Shown here: piece by piece, positions 1 through 17,128 of the stretch
Layout: each line of letters begins with the position of its first letter
Numbering within the stretch: the stretch's first letter is position 1
Assembly (NCBI RefSeq): GCF_901709675.1
Contig: NC_051095.1
Coordinates: 9,886,956-9,950,955 of the forward strand
DNA length: 64,000 nt
Direction: 5' to 3'
DNA from: Syngnathus acus
Lineage: Eukaryota; Chordata; Actinopteri; Syngnathiformes; Syngnathidae
Position numbers and translations under genes: made by a program
Notes under the pieces: generated by a model
The model's input: only the letters and a program-made list of their open reading frames with translations
The model's database searches: none
What the model was told of the DNA's origin: nothing

Positions 1-2593
<2,593 letters not shown>

Positions 2594-3878
2594 TCCCAGA
2601 CCAACTTCCGAGTGCCTTACCATGGTTTCAAAAAGTAAAGAAAAAAAAGAGCGCTTTTGTTCTTTTTTCTTCCAAAAGGTTTGTCCCCCCCCTCCCCCCA
2701 TCCCTGACACTTCCTGCTCTCGCTGTTCTGGCACTTTTTTTCTTGAATGGGAACGTCAGAGATTGCAAAGACTTGGTTCTTGGTCGCTATTAACCCCCCA
2801 ACGTTAAAAAAAAAAAAAAAAAGGCAATCCTGGAATATCTTGGGAGTTTTATTTCCCTTCCTAAATGTGTGAAAGCGAGGGATTGATTGACAGTCGTTTC
2901 GCGCAAATCATCTGAACTGTGTGTGCGCATGCGTGTGTTTGTGTTTGTGAATCAGTTGCCACCGCCACATCCCAAACAGGAAGCACATCCACGTTTTAAG
3001 AAATGTGAAATAGTCCTTTGAAGATTTTCTTAAGAAAAGCCCAAGAAAATAGACAACAAGAAACTATTTTTATGTATTTTCACAAAATAGCTTTTAAAGA
3101 AACTCGCCGGCTGGATTTAAACATGTGTGTGGAGATGAAAGAAAAAATAGGAAACAACAACCGTAATCATGTAATTAAATTCCTGTATATTTTATTCATT
3201 AACAGTTGGTGTCGATACAAACTATATGTCAATGCTTGACACTTTTGGAATCTTCGTTTTCACTCATGTTTCTAAACTTCGGTGATTTTCTTTTCTTCTG
3301 CCCGCTGTTTGTATTTTTTTCTGCCGAGGACCAGGGTCGTTTGTTGCGCTTTCAGGAGGAAGTGAACCTGTTTACACGCCATGAATGCAAAATATATATA
3401 TTAAAAAAAACACACATACAAAAAAACAAAAAACAGTAGAAAAGGGCGTTCAAGAGGCATCAGTATTCACCATGGGGAAAATGCCCAAATGCCAAATAAG
3501 TGAAGGGTGCCAAATCTTAGTGCCAGTAGATGATGAATATAGAGTCTTAATATAATCACTCACTGTCATTTCAGTGAATGTAAATGACTTTTTTGTAAAC
3601 TATAGATGTACAGTCGGTGGTGATGACACTGCTAATAATGATAAATAAATAGCCTTTTTTTCGGGGTTGTTTTTGTTGTATTTGTTTGTATTTTTGCATC
3701 CACCCGACGACCTAGCAGCGGTTTCTGCATGTCGTTTGCCGCTGTTGTGACAAGACTTTTGTTCTGTTTTCGTTACTGCCCAAAAAAAACAACACACACA
3801 CACAACAGCGTTTACATTTTAACGTAGAAGTCGTGACGGTGTTTTAAATTTTCTGAAAAAAGATACACATACATACAG

Positions 3879-3884
<6 letters not shown>

Positions 3885-3909
<25 letters not shown>

Positions 3910-3912
3910 ATA
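3885..3912. repeat. (TA)n microsatellite
   Basis: An alternating TA tract with CATA flanks in the gria2 3' UTR. Confidence 0.85.
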
Positions 3913-4303
3913 CATATAAACATATATTTTGTATAAAAAGGTGAACTTTTAAAAAAAGCATAGCCCCCTTTTGATGATAGTGTCAAAGCTAATTAATTAA
4001 CGGAGACGTCAGAAAATGTTTTGTTGTTTTTCTAAAAATAAGCACTTCTAAATTCATAAGACTCACTTTATGGCTTTTATGACCTGTTAAGAGCCCCCGT
4101 GTATGATACATAAGGGGTAATTATCTGTCTTATTATTATCATTATTATTACTATGGCTGTTGTTTTTGTATTCTGACAATAGATAACACGCATATACTTG
4201 TAGTCGCTTCTAAGTTCCATATGGCGTAAATTCAGGCTATTCTCACTGACATTTTGTATTATGGAATGTGTGCTAACTTGTTTATTTTTGGGACTCTTTC
4301 TTA

Positions 4304-4309
4304 AATAAA
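4304..4309 (+). terminator. Candidate gria2 polyadenylation signal AATAAA
   Basis: AATAAA followed by a T-rich and GT-rich stretch (the TTGTGACTTGTTGGG region). It is the last good signal before the repeat array downstream of gria2. An earlier AATAAA lies at 3644-3649. Confidence 0.55.
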
Positions 4310-4499
4310 TTTGAAAAAAATGGCTGATGTCTTGTGACTTGTTGGGTCTCGTTTGTGATGCAACAAGGTCAAATCAAAAAATATTTTGGAGTTCAAACGT
4401 TTTCCGGGAAACCGCCTCTAAATTTGCACAATACATGTTTATCTGAAATAAGGTATAAAGAAAACATGTTAGCCATCCACTTTTTGAAGCAGCATAGCA

Positions 4500-5240
4500 A
4501 GACTAAGTACAAACCCTCGCAAGACTTATGGTAAATTACTAAGACTAATTTTGAGAGGAACTCAAATATCAAATCTTGTGATGCTTTCTCAAAATCAGGT
4601 GAGACTTTCTCAAATCTTGCAAGGATTCCGTAAATGAGAATTTATCCAATCTTATCATACACCCTCAAAATTGCATGAGACTTCTGAAAAATAACGCAGT
4701 CTTGTGTTATAATGAAATCTTAGCAAGCTTTCCGTTTAATTGCATGGGACTTCGTCAAATCAAGACTTCCTCAGAACATGTGCAAATTTCACCAACTCAA
4801 ATGAGACATACTCAAATCTTGTAAGACTTTTGAAATCATACAAGATTTTCTTAAATCTTGTGAGATTTTCAGGAATATCATTTGGATTTTACCCAAAACT
4901 CTTGAGCGCTGTTAAATCATGTGAGGTCTCCTCAAATCTTGTGAGGATTCCCTTCATCACCAAATGTTAGTAGAGACGTCCTAAATTCTTGTGAAACTTT
5001 AAATAAATTGCATGAGACTTTCTCAAATCACACAAGACTTCCTCAAATTTTGTAAGCTTTATCACATGGGACTTTGACCAATCTTGAGATTTTTGTGAAA
5101 TCTCACAAGACTTTCTAAAATCTTGTGAGATTTTCCTCTAAATCATGAAACAGGTAAATCACGTGAGACTTAATCAAATCTTTTGAAGATTCCGCTAAGT
5201 AATGCGTGACCTCCTTGAATTTTGTGAGAATTGTGCTAAT
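4500..5240. repeat. Degenerate minisatellite built on a CAAATCTTGTGAGACTTTC-like unit
   Basis: A unit of about 20 bp, close to TCAAATCTTGTGAGACTTTC, recurs many times with heavy divergence. Clear copies lie near 4610, 4820, 4855, 4935, 5025 and 5118. Spacing is often 20-45 bp. It begins about 170 bp after the last gria2 poly(A) signal. Confidence 0.7.
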
Positions 5241-8200
5241 GTTTTTATTGAGTAAAAGCCAAAGACTCAAGGGGAATTCACTAGCGGTGCCTGATTTCGA
5301 ACTGAGAAGTGTTTGGTGTGGAAATGACTTATTGATGTTAGCTCCCCCAGGAGAGACACCATCATCGTCATTCCACCAGTCAGCCACGGGCACTTTCATG
5401 TAATCAAGAGTCCTTATGAGCCGTTAGCTCGGCCGGGGATGATTAAACAAAATTAATCTCCGCTCCCGCATGAGCAGTCAACTCCAGCAGGACTGTGACG
5501 CTGCAGGTTTACTGGAGTCTGACGAGATCCAATGCAAGAGTTGTATCGCAGACCCCTTTTATATGGCCTCTCAAAGTCTTTTACCAAAGTCAACAAATTT
5601 GCAGCTTCTGAGGAAGGATCGGAGCAGGAAAGTGTAAAACAAAAATCAGGCTGAATCTATTCAACTGCAGCCTTCCTGTAGAAAATATGACGAAATGAGT
5701 CAGGTGAGTTTTATTATCTGTTGCAGCAAAGAAAATTCTGAGGGTGCTTTTTTCAGTCCTTTAAACACAAAATGGTAGGATGGGCTCAACCCATCAATTT
5801 TTTATAGGCAGTATCAGAGCTAGTACACCAGGGATGTGAAGTTGAAGATCTCTCTGTAAAAGACGTTCCACACATGTTACGATCTAACCACGCTGATACC
5901 GGTTGAAACCAAACAGATGATTATGCTTGGTTACATGGTTGGATTGTTTTGTTCGGAAATACCGATCACAACAACGTGGTTCTGCGGCAGTCTTCAAGTT
6001 GGCAGATGCTAGGAAACGGTTATCCCGAGTCTGGGTTGTCATAGCAACGGCTTCCTCCAGCTAGAGAAAAGGATGGATCAAATCGGGATATTGCATACAT
6101 TTGAAAGTCGCCTGCGAGAACAAAACATTGGCAGGCAGATTATGTAATGCAGCGGAAACGAGTGTACGTCACCATGACAACAGAGCATGGAGAGATGTTG
6201 TCGTGTTGTCTTTTGCCCGCGGACAGACGCCTGCGCCAGGCCTGGCATTTCTTCCGGAAATGTCACGGATGCAATCAATAATGGTGATAATTATAATAAT
6301 AATTATAAGCAGCAGTTCCCACAGTTGCGATGACGCACATAAATGTTGCTAGGTGAAACTGATTTTGTGGAGCTGAATGAGTAGTTTGCTGGTTTATGCA
6401 AGATTGCCACTATCCTCTGCCTACACACAATACATACTCTAATCCAAAACACTATACTGTTCAAATCAATTACAATAATAAAATCAATTACAAAAGGAAA
6501 TGAGCAGCCTCCCCGCTGCCAGTAATTTACCTTAATTTTACTGAAAAATTGTTGAAAGTATACTCATGATAGACATGCCCATCAAACTTCGCACCTTGGT
6601 GTGACTGTGCTGGAGCCCAATTTAATGATGTTATTTTCAAATTAGTCAACAGCATTGCGAGCGACAAATGATGCAACAGATGTTGGGTGGGCGTGTCCAA
6701 GTCAGTTGCCATCTGTGTTGCAAAAAACTGTCTAAAACTAAAACATCCATGTATCATATTCCGTCTTCCTGAAAGGAGCTTAATGAAAGCTTGATGGTGT
6801 AAATGAGAGATGTGAGGTGTTAACTGGTGGAAATGGGATCGGGCTCCCCGTCCAGGTGCCATCTGCCTTCACCAATCTCATTGCCAAACATGGCAGCCAC
6901 GTCCAAGCACCTTCATGTCTGCAGAGATACATAGATCATTTATATCCAGAGTCCATTTTTCATCTCGACACCTCGCCCTTAAATTGTGTCTGCTCGAGCA
7001 GACTGTGGCACAGCACTTAAGTGTGTACGGAAAAGTTGCAAGAAAAAGTATGCACACCCTTTGAAATGACCTGACTTGAATGAATTGGCGTGAAACGTAA
7101 ATGTAACACCAATGGAAATTGTACCATGTGATCCAATCTTTATCTAAGTCTGTAATTTCCAGTGTGAATTCTCCCAATTTAGCCCCAAACACTCAATTGT
7201 GACTGGAGCATTCTCGTGTTCTTGTTCCTGGTTTGAACTTCCTCTGTGTCATTCATGATTCAAGCGGCACATCGCCAGGCAGCTTGATACCTAACACACC
7301 TTAACAGCAGCGTCCCAGCACGCTCCACGGCTCCACCGCGCTAAGCACAGCGCTCATTATTTATTGATCGGGGACATTCTCATGCGGTGCACTCAGGCCT
7401 TGATGTTGATGGCGGTGTGGTTCAGAAAAAAAAAAAACTCACCATTTGCCTTCCGGCCCGGTTTTCTCCCGTATTTCCGGGTCCACTGTATTGTGAAAAA
7501 GGCCTAGTTGGTTTAACTGGGTTTTGAGAGACGTGACTCAAAAATGTAATTCGTCCAAAATCGCCTCGGCTAGCTCCTAACATTGTGCACAAAGCGTTGA
7601 ATAAGCTGCTCATATCTGACGGAATACTGTATCACTGCTACTCAATATGAAGTCATTTAAAAGACTGAAAGACAAGAAAGAGGTGCGAGGGAGTCGCTCA
7701 AAGTTGACGACGCTTTAATCAATTATTAAATGAAGAGCGGCTGCAACAATTGAATTCCTCTCCTTTGCTGGCTCTGGTGATGACAATCAAATCAAATGAA
7801 TAAAATGTGAATTAATCAGGACATGAAAAAATATGGTGGAGCACGGCTGTTAGCACATCCTTGTTACAATTCATGTTCACCCCGTGCCTGGGTTGATTTC
7901 CTATTATACACATTATATTAAATTAGAATAATGAAACGTTACAAATTTGACCCAAAATGGCAACTATCAGGATTTTTCTCATGCAGCCCAGAACAATTTG
8001 TCGGTATGCAAGTCTGTTTTTGCCGTCATCACGTGGCCGCCGCATTGCCGGCAAATTCGCTGCTTTGCGTTCAATTAAAAGGTCTCTTTGTTTACTACGT
8101 GACAGACGGCTCTGGAGAATGATATTAATATTTCAAACTTTTTGGTCCTGTCTAAAAATATCCATTGTGGTTATAATGTGTGTTAATAATTTAACTTTTT

Positions 8201-10763
8201 ACTGAGGGAAATCTTGAAATATTTACTGGCTCACACGCTGTCGTGCTTGGAATGTTTCTCCTTTTGTGGACGCCAATTAAGCCACTAAGGAATGGGATGG
8301 GCAAACTTCATTTTTGTCATTTGCAGGGTTCTATGGCAATAAAATCCGAGATGTTCATATCGTGGTCATTTATATGGCAATTGGTTTTTCTTTTTTCTGG
8401 AATTTCGGTGTTTGTCAGATTTTGGGCTTTCCCCAAATATAATGATTTTGATGAGGTATAACAGAACGAAATGGATTTTTAAATGTATTTGTTTAGAAAG
8501 ATGCCAGGGAAAGCCCACTGGATTGAATATCTGAATCTTATTTGGGGTTAATCCAAGGTAGCAGAAGTATATTGACTCCCTTTTAACATGACTTTGAATG
8601 TCATTCATTTATTCTTACCACAGTCACATCCCTGGTTATGAAGGTGTCTACACTTATGCAACAATATGTCCTCATGTTGTATCATTTTAAAATTATTTAA
8701 CTTGCTCTTATGAATTTATCTCACAAAAAGTTGATATTTTGAAGCGTGTATAAACTTTATATACGTAGCCACTATAAATAAAACATGCAGAGGATGTCTC
8801 CTTTTAAATATCTACGGCATCTCGCCCCTTGAGGCTAACTACGAGCTCAGAAACAATCGTGACCCAATCAAAACGAAAGCAAGAAAAAAAAAAACGAACA
8901 TTGAGTTTTACTCTGTGTACATGTGAACAATTATTCATGTCAAATATCCCTGTTTAGTTTCCACATGGTGGTCATGGTGGTCATTAAAAAAGCAGGAGAA
9001 GCCGCAATATGGAACTGAATCACTCTGATTTGCAGACAGACAGCAGATTAAAAATAAATTGTGATGTGAAATATTTAGAGGGTTGGGAAGAAAGGGAAGT
9101 TATTAAAGCATATTTGAAGCCTCTGGTTTCTAAAGTTTCAAATTACAAAAAAACAATGTTATTTAAAAAAAATAATAATAATAAAACCAGTAAAGTTTAT
9201 ATGTATACGAATACATTCACACACATATACACACACACACTTTGAATGTATTCAGGCCATAGTAAGCAAATATGCCAGGTTGCCTTCTGGGGCACTCAAT
9301 TGTAGACAAACAATGTGTGCATCAAAGCTAATCAGGCGTTCAAAATGGTCGCGTCCGCAAACACCGTGCACCAAACCCGGCCAGGCGTTTGCTTTTATTC
9401 GGCTCGTGTTTGTTTGAGAGGGACACACTCAATGTCCGCACCTCCAGTTGACACCCAGGCAAGGACGAACACGAATCGTGAATAAGCAAAGACTGCTTTG
9501 TTAAATAATTGACATTAATAAAAGAAAATATGCTTGGGATCAACAATGCTGAAAGCAGGAGGCCCCATTAGGGACATTCCAGGATTCCATTTGGACATTG
9601 AGCTGTGTCATGCCCGGTTTAATTGGGTCAATCATCAAGCTTTTCAAAACGTGATTTACCCCAAATAAAAATGAGCTATACTACAGTTGTTTGTTTGTTT
9701 GCTGTAAATCTGACTGCTATTTTGAACTGGTCATAATTCCTTCCACCTTGACTAAGCCCAGTTGCCCGAGTTACAGCTCAAGAAAACAGGGGTGTGTAGA
9801 CTTTTTCTACCCATTGCATGGAATAGTTGTGATTGAGACACTTCTTCCTCTGGGGCTGATATTCAAACCTTAAAACGTCTCAAGTTGTAGATTTAAATAC
9901 ATTAATTGATAAGTACAGCAGGGAGGCATAAAGCTCTTTGCATCACTCTCTTGCCAAGAATATCAGAATAAATAATGCAGTCAGCTTTTCTTTCTTTTCT
10001 TTTTTTTTTTGCTAAAATCTCCCTTCAAAGGAACTGCAAGGATACTGCAGAATACTGACAATCTGAGCATTAGACGGCATGTTTTGGTGCATAATGTTCG
10101 TCAAAGACTCGGGATATTGCCTAAAGTATGATCAAAACGTTTAAGACAAGCTCAAAATCTGCTAGATGTGAATTAAACCCCAAGCGTAAATAAGATATTT
10201 CTGTTCAACAAAAGTTATTTTTCCAAGAACATTATGATATAGACACAAAAACTAAAGAATATACTTGTAAAAATACGACTTTATTAGTTCATTGTTGTGA
10301 CATTATTGTCGTAAGATTGCACATCGTCTCCCCCATCAACAAATCCTTTTCTGCGCGTGACGAATATTCCCGGGCCGAATTTTGATCAATAATAATTCTT
10401 ATATGAGCATATTTTTGGATGATGTGTGAGAGGATTTCAGTTCTGTGTGAGAAAGTTTCACATCCGTACAGAACTATTTAAGAGCTTTTCAGGAGCGTGT
10501 GAGCGAGGTAATCGTGAAAGCGATTCCTTACGACACTTGATGGGTTTTCTGCACCACTTGTTCTCTACAGCTTTCAAGATGATGCCGCTTGTAGACATCA
10601 TCGCAGTCAAATGACCTATTCCATGACCTGTGCGCTTATGTGATTGTGATGTCACGCAGCATCATGGCACCCTCAAAGGTATTCACCACCGCCGCACGTT
10701 TTTGTTGCATCTCTTCATTTACGAATAAGCTACTGAGACAAGTGCGCAGGTAAAGCAGCAGAA
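5241..10763. other. Intergenic region between gria2 and the HIPK-like gene
   Basis: AT-rich sequence with no supported coding exon. Reading frames here are short, lack family resemblance and do not join through splice sites. Small AAT- and AC-rich simple tracts occur near 6285-6310, 9170-9185 and 9222-9240. Promoter elements of the kinase gene presumably lie in the last few hundred bases but none can be named. Confidence 0.6.
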
Positions 10764-10967
10764 ATGGACTCTTACGGCATATTTGGCGACCGCTTGGTCC
10801 CCGGTGCCCGGCTGTACTCGGCGTCCACCAGCTACAAGGTGCTATCGTTGCTCAGCAGCGGTAACTTCGGGAAAGTGGCCAAATGCCGCAAGATGGACAG
10901 CCACAAGACGGTGGCGGTGAAGATGATTAGAAATCAAGGCAGCTTTGCAGAACAAGCCAAGATTGAG
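10764..10967 (+). CDS. HIPK-like exon 1 (start, N-lobe)
   Basis: ATG at 10764 opens MDSYGIFGDRLVPGARL. The exon carries the glycine loop and the beta-3 lysine, and ends after GAG at a GTAGAG donor in phase 0. This start is the first in-frame Met before the kinase fold and leaves about 27 residues ahead of the loop, as in other short HIPK-like proteins. Confidence 0.8.
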
Positions 10968-13679
10968 GTAGAGTCAGATTCAGTTTGTTTTTGAGATTCC
11001 TACCAGAAGAACCACCTGTAATGCATAAAACGAAAAAAAGAAACCGGTTTTATTAGAACGCCCACGCAACAAAAAAGATGTTGCAAGTTGTTTTCACCAT
11101 GCTACACTTTCCATTTGATTCATGTCCATTCTGCAGATTGACACGCTGCAGAAAGTAAAAATGATGCACAACTCTAAAAGACATCTGGTTCTGTGGAAAC
11201 GCGTCTTCAGCGACATGGGGCACATTTGTCTAGAATTTGACTACCTTGACAAGAGTCTTTATGACCTCATGAGGGAACGACAATTCAAACATCTTCAAGT
11301 GAAAGAGATTCGACCGGTGCTCCATCAGGTATGTTGGGTAATTGGATAGGATAGAAAGACTATTGACAAACTGTTCCTTCTCACCTTGCAGCTGGCCAGC
11401 GCACTGGACCACTTGAAGCGCGCTCATATTATTCATGCTGACATCAGGACGGACAATGTCATGCTGATCGATCACCAGCGGCAACCGTTCAGAATCAAAA
11501 TCAGCGACCTCGGCTTGGCCCAAGGCGCGTCGGCAACCAAAGCCAACTCCAACGGTCAGAGTCACAAATACCGGTAAGAACCTGGAAAACCTGATTGCGG
11601 ATCGGCCGTCTCTATCTTGTTTAAGAACAAAAGGGGAATCTTGCCTTGGTTGAGTACTGGTTTGATGTTTCTGACTTACTTTGGGCTTCTTTAGAAAAAT
11701 CACTTTAAATGTTGGCAGTAAGTTAGGGTTTTCATTTGCTTATTCCAATCCACGCAAAGGGCCACCATCAGAATCAGAATCAGTTTTATTGACCAAGTTT
11801 GTGCATGCCAAAGAGGGAATTTGACTCCGGTTGATCTCAACCTCTGTACGACATTTAAGTGACTGACAACATTCAGGCAACTAACAACATTTAATTGGCG
11901 AGAGCTGGATGTTATTGCACAGTGATGTCTCTGAGTCTCATCAGAGCGACAGCCTGGGGGATGAAGCTGTGTCTGTGTCTGCTGGTTTTGGCGTACTGTA
12001 ACGCCGTCCGGAGGGGAGTAGTTTGACCGTGACCTGGGTGAGAAGGGTCTGCGGAGATGTTACTTGCACGTTTCCTGGTCCTGGACAGGTACAAGTCTTG
12101 GATAGATGGGATGTTGGTCCCTATTATCTTTTCCGCAGACCTGATTGTCCGTTGGAGACTGTGCTTGTCTTGTTTGGTGGTCGATCCAAACCAGACAGTG
12201 ATGGAGGTGCAGAGGATAGACTGGATGATGGCTAGTGCGACCATAAAATCTGGAGGTAATGAATTTTGATGAATTTCATTGAGCATTCATCCCCTCACAG
12301 GTCTCCAGAGATCTTACTGGGGGCTCCATACAACGAGGCCACGGACATGTGGTCTGTCGGCTGCGTGGCGGCTTTCCTCTACATCGGCACTCACATGTAC
12401 CCAGGCAGAAGGGAATATGAAACTGTAAATGTTCAGATTATATTTCCCACTAAAGCAAGACCAAGGAAATTGTTCTTAATCTTGGTCTCCGTGTTGTGCC
12501 TTCAGATACGGTACATTATGGAGACTCAAGGTCCGTTTCCAGAGACCATCCTGGTTTCTGGAGAGAAGACTGGGGACTTTTTCCTTAGGGACAACAAAAC
12601 CAGTTCTTGGAGACTGAAGGCAACTTCATTTGAATTTTGGAGGTCAGAAGCTAAAGAAAACGTTAAGGCTAACCACAAAAATGTCTTCCTAGACTCCAGA
12701 ATATTACCAACAAGAGACAGGATTCGTAGCACGAGACACCCGAAAGATTAAGATGACTTCCCTCAATCACCTTCAGCAAGTATGTCATAAAAATCAAAGA
12801 TCTCGCCAGTACTGCGCGATAAACCTCCAGCACCTGGACGAAGGGAGAAAAACTACCAATAATCGTGCGATTGTTTTTTGGCTTCTTTCAGCTTCAGCCT
12901 TGGGTTTTTGACACCAAGTACCCAGCTGACAAAGATGTGCACGCAGACGACAAGCAAATGTTTGTGGACGTGCTCAAGGGAATGCTCCACCTCAACGCGT
13001 CCCAGCGACTGACTCCACGTCAGGTCCTGGCACATCAGTTCGTCACCATGAGCCACTTGAAGCCTCATCGTGATGCCAGCCAGGAGTACGTTGGTAGCCG
13101 AATGGAATGAGGGTTCAAATACTGCTGTCGAGGCTGGATTATACATTTTGAAGCATAGGTTATGCTTTCAAATGATGGTTTCCAGCCTGTAACATAAGTA
13201 CGCCTTTGTCTTGTAGGGCAAAGTCATGCTATGAGTTGATGTCCTACTGCGAAAGGGAAACATCTCATGCTAGCAAAAGAAAATCTTCTACAACCTTTCA
13301 AAGAACTTCTACAAAAAGAAACCAGAAGAAGAGAAACTCCAGTACAAGAGTCCACAAGAAGTCCCACGATGCCACATTTAATCCCCCCAAAAGACTAAAA
13401 ACAGGAGATGAAGACAACCACGCCAATCAAGCCAAAGAAACTGCTTCCAAAATAAACCTCTCTCCGCCCTCAAATCCCTCAAAACTTAAGTCTAAGGATG
13501 CAAAGTATATCAAGTTGAAAACCCGATTTGCGGCACGCTTCATGGAGGAGCAAAGTGCGATGGATGAGAACCAGACATTTCAAAGTGGTCCAACTCAAAA
13601 CCACCAAATTCTTCACCACTGCCGTCCTGAACCAGGAACAAATATTCCAGAAAGTCTACTATTAAGACAAAAGTACTAA
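10764..13679 (+). CDS. HIPK-like protein kinase, multi-exon
   Basis: A predicted Ser/Thr/Tyr kinase of the homeodomain-interacting protein kinase family, of the short type that is expanded in teleosts. Exons: 10764-10967, 11137-11328, 11392-11573, 12301-12424, 12506-12619, 12693-12779, 12892-about 13089, and a tail exon to 13679. The first seven keep frame and give about 367 residues. Motifs in order: glycine loop LLSSGNFGKV; beta-3 lysine in VAVKMI; SLYDLMRERQ; catalytic loop IHADIRTDNVML; metal site SDLGLAQ; SPEILLGAPYNEATDMWSVG; ETQGPFPETIL; WRLK joined to TPEYYQQETG; and the C-lobe LTPRQVLAHQFVTMSHL. HIPK features are HAD in place of HRD, the ERQ helix and the WRLK-TPE segment. Deviations: the first loop glycine is Ser, DLG for DFG, SPE for APE. 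Catalytic Lys, Asp and Asn are present, so activity is plausible. No homeobox-interaction or PEST region was seen. Exact orthology is unknown. Confidence 0.85.
11137..11328 (+). CDS. HIPK-like exon 2 (helix C to hinge)
   Basis: It follows TTCTGCAG and ends at CATCAG|GTATGT, 64 codons in phase 0. It encodes the hinge region LEFDYLDKSLYDLMRERQ, close to the HIPK pattern FEMLDxSLxDLMKERQ. Confidence 0.85.
11392..11573 (+). CDS. HIPK-like exon 3 (catalytic loop)
   Basis: It follows CACCTTGCAG and ends at TACCG|GTAAGA with two bases of an Arg codon. It holds IIHADIRTDNVMLID and ISDLGLAQ. The stop that follows in the genomic read (TAA at 11575-11577) lies in the intron. Confidence 0.85.
11768..12245 (-). 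mobile_element. LINE 3'-end fragment in a kinase intron
   Basis: Read on the minus strand, this encodes a piece resembling the C-terminal end of fish CR1/L2-type LINE reverse-transcriptase polyproteins: VWFGSTTKQDKHSLQRTIRS, AEKIIGTNIPSIQDLY, ASNISADPSHPGH, and TSRHRHSFIPQAVALMRLRD. The minus-strand 3' end carries CAATAAAACTGATTCTGATT, a short tandem tail rather than poly(A), as in L2-like elements. It is 5'-truncated and cannot be autonomous. It lies in the 727-bp intron between kinase exons 3 and 4. Confidence 0.8.
12301..12424 (+). CDS. HIPK-like exon 4 (activation segment end, helix F)
   Basis: It follows CCCCTCACAG. The first base completes the Arg codon from exon 3, giving KYRSPEILLG. 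It ends GAAACT|GTAAAT in phase 0. TDMWSVGCVAAFLYIGTHMY contains the helix-F Asp and Trp. Confidence 0.85.
12506..12619 (+). CDS. HIPK-like exon 5
   Basis: It follows GTGCCTTCAG and opens IRYIMETQGPFPETILVSG. It is inferred to end after WRLK at a GC donor (AAG|GCAACT at 12620). Reading on without splicing runs to a stop at 12751 and loses the HIPK pattern. Confidence 0.65.
12693..12779 (+). CDS. HIPK-like exon 6 (29 codons)
   Basis: It follows GTCTTCCTAG and encodes TPEYYQQETGFVARDTRK and then IKMTSLNHLQQ, and ends CAA|GTATGT. It aligns with the HIPK segment TPDDHEAETGIKSKEARK that directly follows WRLK, which is the main reason for splicing it to exon 5. Confidence 0.65.
12892..13110 (+). 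CDS. HIPK-like exon 7 (C-lobe end)
   Basis: It follows GGCTTCTTTCAG and encodes LQPWVFDTKYP through the helix H-I region LKGMLHLNASQRLTPRQVLA and HQFVTMSHLKPH. If unspliced it stops at TGA 13108-13110. A donor TAC|GTTGGT at 13090 would instead splice to the tail exon. Which end is used is undecided. Confidence 0.7.
   Translation, partial: LQPWVFDTKYPADKDVHADDKQMFVDVLKGMLHLNASQRLTPRQVLAHQFVTMSHLKPHRDASQEYVGSRME
13217..13679 (+). CDS. Probable Lys/Ser-rich C-terminal tail exon of the HIPK-like gene
   Basis: An open frame of about 152 codons follows TTTGTCTTGTAG, rich in Lys, Ser, Thr and Asn, with a nuclear-signal-like NPPKRLKTGDED. It ends at TAA 13677-13679. Phase is the problem: from the obvious acceptor (first base 13217) the upstream exon would have to supply two bases, which no good donor does. 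A less typical acceptor seven bases on (AAAG, first base 13224) joins the 13089 donor in frame. It could also be an unrelated open frame. Confidence 0.45.

Positions 13680-17128
<3,449 letters not shown>

Larger units (their letters stand above)
2594..4330 (+). other. gria2: gria2 distal 3' UTR
   Basis: An AT-rich stretch follows the long-tail stop. It has an A-run at 2806-2822, a (TA)n tract at about 3885-3910, and candidate poly(A) signals at 3644-3649 and 4304-4309. The UTR length is inferred from the last signal. AMPA receptor mRNAs are known for long 3' UTRs. Confidence 0.6.
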
